Positions 62,113 through 64,000 of a stretch of DNA of 64,000 bases are shown here, in pieces (the first letter of the stretch is position 1; each line of letters begins with the position of its first letter). The position numbers were made by a program, and so were the translations under genes. Under the pieces are notes generated by a model. That model was given only the letters and a program-made list of their open reading frames with translations, did no database searches and was not told the DNA's origin. Source of the stretch: Candidatus Gastranaerophilales bacterium (lineage in GTDB: Bacteria > Cyanobacteriota > Vampirovibrionia > Gastranaerophilales > Gastranaerophilaceae). The DNA lies in the NCBI GenBank assembly GCA_944324365.1, contig CALUWA010000001.1:62001-126000 (forward strand). The letters run 5' to 3'.

Positions 62113-62175
62113 AAATTCTCCTGTTCTGTAACAATTTGTGGACATATTCTATTGAATATAATAGAATTATATAAT

Positions 62176-63486
62176 ATGAAAAAGGTTTTGTTATCATTTT
62201 TATTATGTATATTTTTAACCCCTTCCGGCTATGCAATTGAGGACAGTGTTCAGATTAATTTGCAGCAGGCACTTGATATTGCGGTTGAAAAGAATATTGA
62301 TCTTCGTGCAGAAAAAATGAATATAGATATTGCAAAGAACAGAATTAAATCCGCAAACCGTCTGCAAAACCCTGAATTTAACATGTTTTATAATATCGGA
62401 ACAGCCGGCAGAAGCGAGCCGCAACAGCTTGGTTTCAGTGAATTAGTTGAAATTGGGAAAAGAGGAGCAAGAAAAAATCTCGCAAAATCCTATCTAGACC
62501 TTCAAAGTGAAAATTTGCGATATGCAAAATTTAACCTAAAAATGGATGTTCGAGTTGCATATATAAATCTTGTTGCAGAAAAGTCTGTTCTTGATACTTT
62601 ACAGCAACAGGAAAAATTGCAAGAACAGCTTCTTAATATAGTAAAGAAAAAAGTTCACAGCGGAAAAGCTCCCGAAATTGACGAGTTACAGGCTGAAATT
62701 GCTCTAAATCAGCTTAGAACACAAGTTAATTCCGCAAAAATATCCGCAAGAAATGCACTTGTTAATTTTAATAAAGTCATAAATCCGGGCGAAGATTCAA
62801 ATTATGATACTCGCGATAAAATATTTGCGGAAGAAAATAACTTTGATGAGCTATTGACTCCAAGTCCGAGTGACGGCATGCCGGAATTTGAAGAGATTAG
62901 AGAGCACGCGCTTGAGCACAGATATGATATTAAAATTGCCAAGCAGCAGATAAATGTTGCAAAGAAGCAGCTCAAGGTTGTGTCCCATCAGAGAATTCCT
63001 GATATCGAAATTGTCGGAGGATACCTGTATCAAAGTAGGGCACAGACCGATGAAGGGTTTAAAAGCGGAGCGTTCGCGGGCGCAAACATTGTAAATTTAC
63101 CTCTTTTTTACACATTTAAACCGGAAATCCAAAATGCACAGCTTGAACTCCAGCAGGCCGAACTTAAATATATTTCCACTGTAAACAAAGCTCTAAAAGA
63201 TGTTGATGCAGCTTATGCAAAGTTTTTGACTGCGAGAGATAATCTTAATTGTTACGAAAAAAATATACTTACAAGTTCACAAAAACTTATAGAATCTTCT
63301 ATTAAAAGTTATGAATCGGGTAAAACAGACCTGACTGCCCTAATTGTTATGAAACAATCTTACAAGTCTATAATAGTCGGTTACACGTATGCTCTTGCCG
63401 AATATTACAACAGCTGGACTAATTTTTTGCGGGAAGTTAATGATGAAAGCTTTGATTTGTACGATGATATAGATGAAAATTTATAA
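62176..63486 (+). CDS. TolC-family outer membrane efflux protein
   Basis: The 436-residue protein has a signal peptide MKKVLLSFLLCIFLTPSGYAIED and then the two-repeat helical hairpin organisation of TolC/CzcC proteins: LQQALDIAVEKNIDLRAEKMNI and a second block near residue 235-270. It forms an outer-membrane exit duct. The ATG at 62176 opens with a signal peptide, unlike the longer frame from 62095. A TATAAT box at 62,157-62,162 is 13 nt upstream. No inner membrane pump is adjacent in this window. Confidence 0.9.
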   Translation: MKKVLLSFLLCIFLTPSGYAIEDSVQINLQQALDIAVEKNIDLRAEKMNIDIAKNRIKSANRLQNPEFNMFYNIGTAGRSEPQQLGFSELVEIGKRGARKNLAKSYLDLQSENLRYAKFNLKMDVRVAYINLVAEKSVLDTLQQQEKLQEQLLNIVKKKVHSGKAPEIDELQAEIALNQLRTQVNSAKISARNALVNFNKVINPGEDSNYDTRDKIFAEENNFDELLTPSPSDGMPEFEEIREHALEHRYDIKIAKQQINVAKKQLKVVSHQRIPDIEIVGGYLYQSRAQTDEGFKSGAFAGANIVNLPLFYTFKPEIQNAQLELQQAELKYISTVNKALKDVDAAYAKFLTARDNLNCYEKNILTSSQKLIESSIKSYESGKTDLTALIVMKQSYKSIIVGYTYALAEYYNSWTNFLREVNDESFDLYDDIDENL

Positions 63487-63542
63487 TGCGCAAAATTTAT
63501 TATTCAGGGATTTTACAATAGTACAAATAACATGGAGAAAAG

Positions 63543-63854
63543 ATGAAAGTACAAAATTCTTATAATACAAATACCCCGTCATTTGGTAAATTTATTAAAA
63601 TTAGCGGGAAAACACATTCCATTAATGCTTTTCGTACTGAACTTAACAGTAAAAGCGACAGATTTATGACACTCGGCGTTAAAAAAGATAAGCATAAGTC
63701 AATTCTGTATTTGTTCAGCGGAAAACATTTTGATGAATTTATTGATATCAGCAGTAATATGCATTTTGGAACGTTTAGAAGAAATGTTGAAAAATATATG
63801 AAGAGCAAACCTGAAAAATTCAGCTTAAAAAAAGCTGAGAAAAAATTTCTCTAA
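63543..63854 (+). CDS. Small hypothetical protein with N-terminal PSFGK motif
   Basis: The 103-residue basic protein begins MKVQNSYNTNTPSFGKFIKI and is otherwise mixed alpha/beta. The polar N-terminus ending in PSFGK resembles the NPSFTG and SPAFTG N-termini of the paralogues at 23,319 and 25,083. GGAGAAAAG precedes the ATG. Convergent 4-nt overlap with the next gene. Confidence 0.6.
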   Translation: MKVQNSYNTNTPSFGKFIKISGKTHSINAFRTELNSKSDRFMTLGVKKDKHKSILYLFSGKHFDEFIDISSNMHFGTFRRNVEKYMKSKPEKFSLKKAEKKFL

Positions 63855-64000
63855 TCGCCGCGTTTTTTTATCCGCCTAGACCTGATAGTTTTATTTATTT
63901 CGGTATCTTCAGCAGCTTTTCTTTTGGCAATATTAAAGTTTGCTTCAGAAGCTTTTAATGTATTTGCTGATCTTTCTCTTTTCTCCGCGGCTTCAGTAAC
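63851..64000 (-). CDS. C-terminus of a Lys/Ala/Glu-rich protein, truncated by window
   Basis: The last 49 codons are visible, reading from the window edge to TAG at 63851. The sequence is a charged helix (EAAEKRERSANTLKASEANF) ending in IRSRRIKKRGD. Overall family cannot be decided from this fragment. Confidence 0.6.
   Translation of the reverse strand, partial: VTEAAEKRERSANTLKASEANFNIAKRKAAEDTEINKTIRSRRIKKRGD

Overview
The window looks like a chromosome segment of an uncultured, non-photosynthetic cyanobacterial relative of the Gastranaerophilales (Melainabacteria/Vampirovibrionia) type. This is inferred, not computed. DNA is AT-rich. The ATP synthase operon has the cyanobacterial order a-c-b'-b-delta-alpha-gamma with both b and b', and with beta/epsilon absent. 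A cyanobacterial-style Ski2-like helicase and several large proteins of the kind found in gut Melainabacteria are also present, and no photosynthesis gene is seen.

Layout: 1-1,770 holds a cut-off Tyr/Pro-rich gene, then a tRNA-Leu(TAA) embedded in tandem repeats that copy its first 11 nt upstream and its 3' tail downstream, plus a small promoter-ORF-terminator cassette inserted in one repeat. 1,770-10,261: rsfS, TPR protein, rpmE, thyX, an FAD dehydrogenase, a large helical-ended surface-type protein, an orphan peptide-ABC ATPase and a small membrane-anchored protein. 10,272-11,070: tRNA-Leu(TAG), tRNA-Ala(GGC), a split copy of the tRNA-Ala tail, and a structured RNA with its own promoter. 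11,087-15,403: TadZ/TadA-like pair (the TadA lacks key motifs), a degenerate PurD homologue and birA. 15,508-20,719: ATP synthase, with a zinc-finger membrane protein gene between atpA and atpG. 20,821-22,960: cca and rsmE. 23,319-26,981: two paralogous large membrane proteins of unknown function. 27,103-29,105: a TPR gene built from near-identical 102-bp repeats, then palindromic intergenic repeats. 29,110-38,688: dnaX, LD-carboxypeptidase, vWA protein, recG, an alpha-glucan phosphorylase lacking the PLP lysine, and a methionine gamma-lyase family enzyme. 39,199-40,500: a HEPN/nucleotidyltransferase-like pair beside tRNA-Pro(CGG), whose upstream region carries the same kind of repeat as tRNA-Leu. 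40,508-53,412: dus, a secreted TPR protein, an 8.1-kb gene for a 2,713-residue multidomain protein, a DUF1858 protein and a phosphodiester glycosidase-family protein. 53,605-64,000: helicase, membrane proteins, serS, an isocitrate dehydrogenase, manC, a zinc-ribbon protein, a TolC-family protein and small hypotheticals.

The strongest candidates for something undescribed are: (i) structured repeat units attached to the 5' head (nt 1-11) or 3' tail of several tRNA genes, with shared end motifs at two different tRNAs; (ii) the paralogous membrane protein pair; (iii) the giant protein with LysM-like, EF-hand-like, HExxH and Cys-containing C-terminal parts; (iv) a repeated -10/6-nt/ATG arrangement that suggests leaderless transcripts for several unrelated genes. 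All assignments are by eye; no database search was run.
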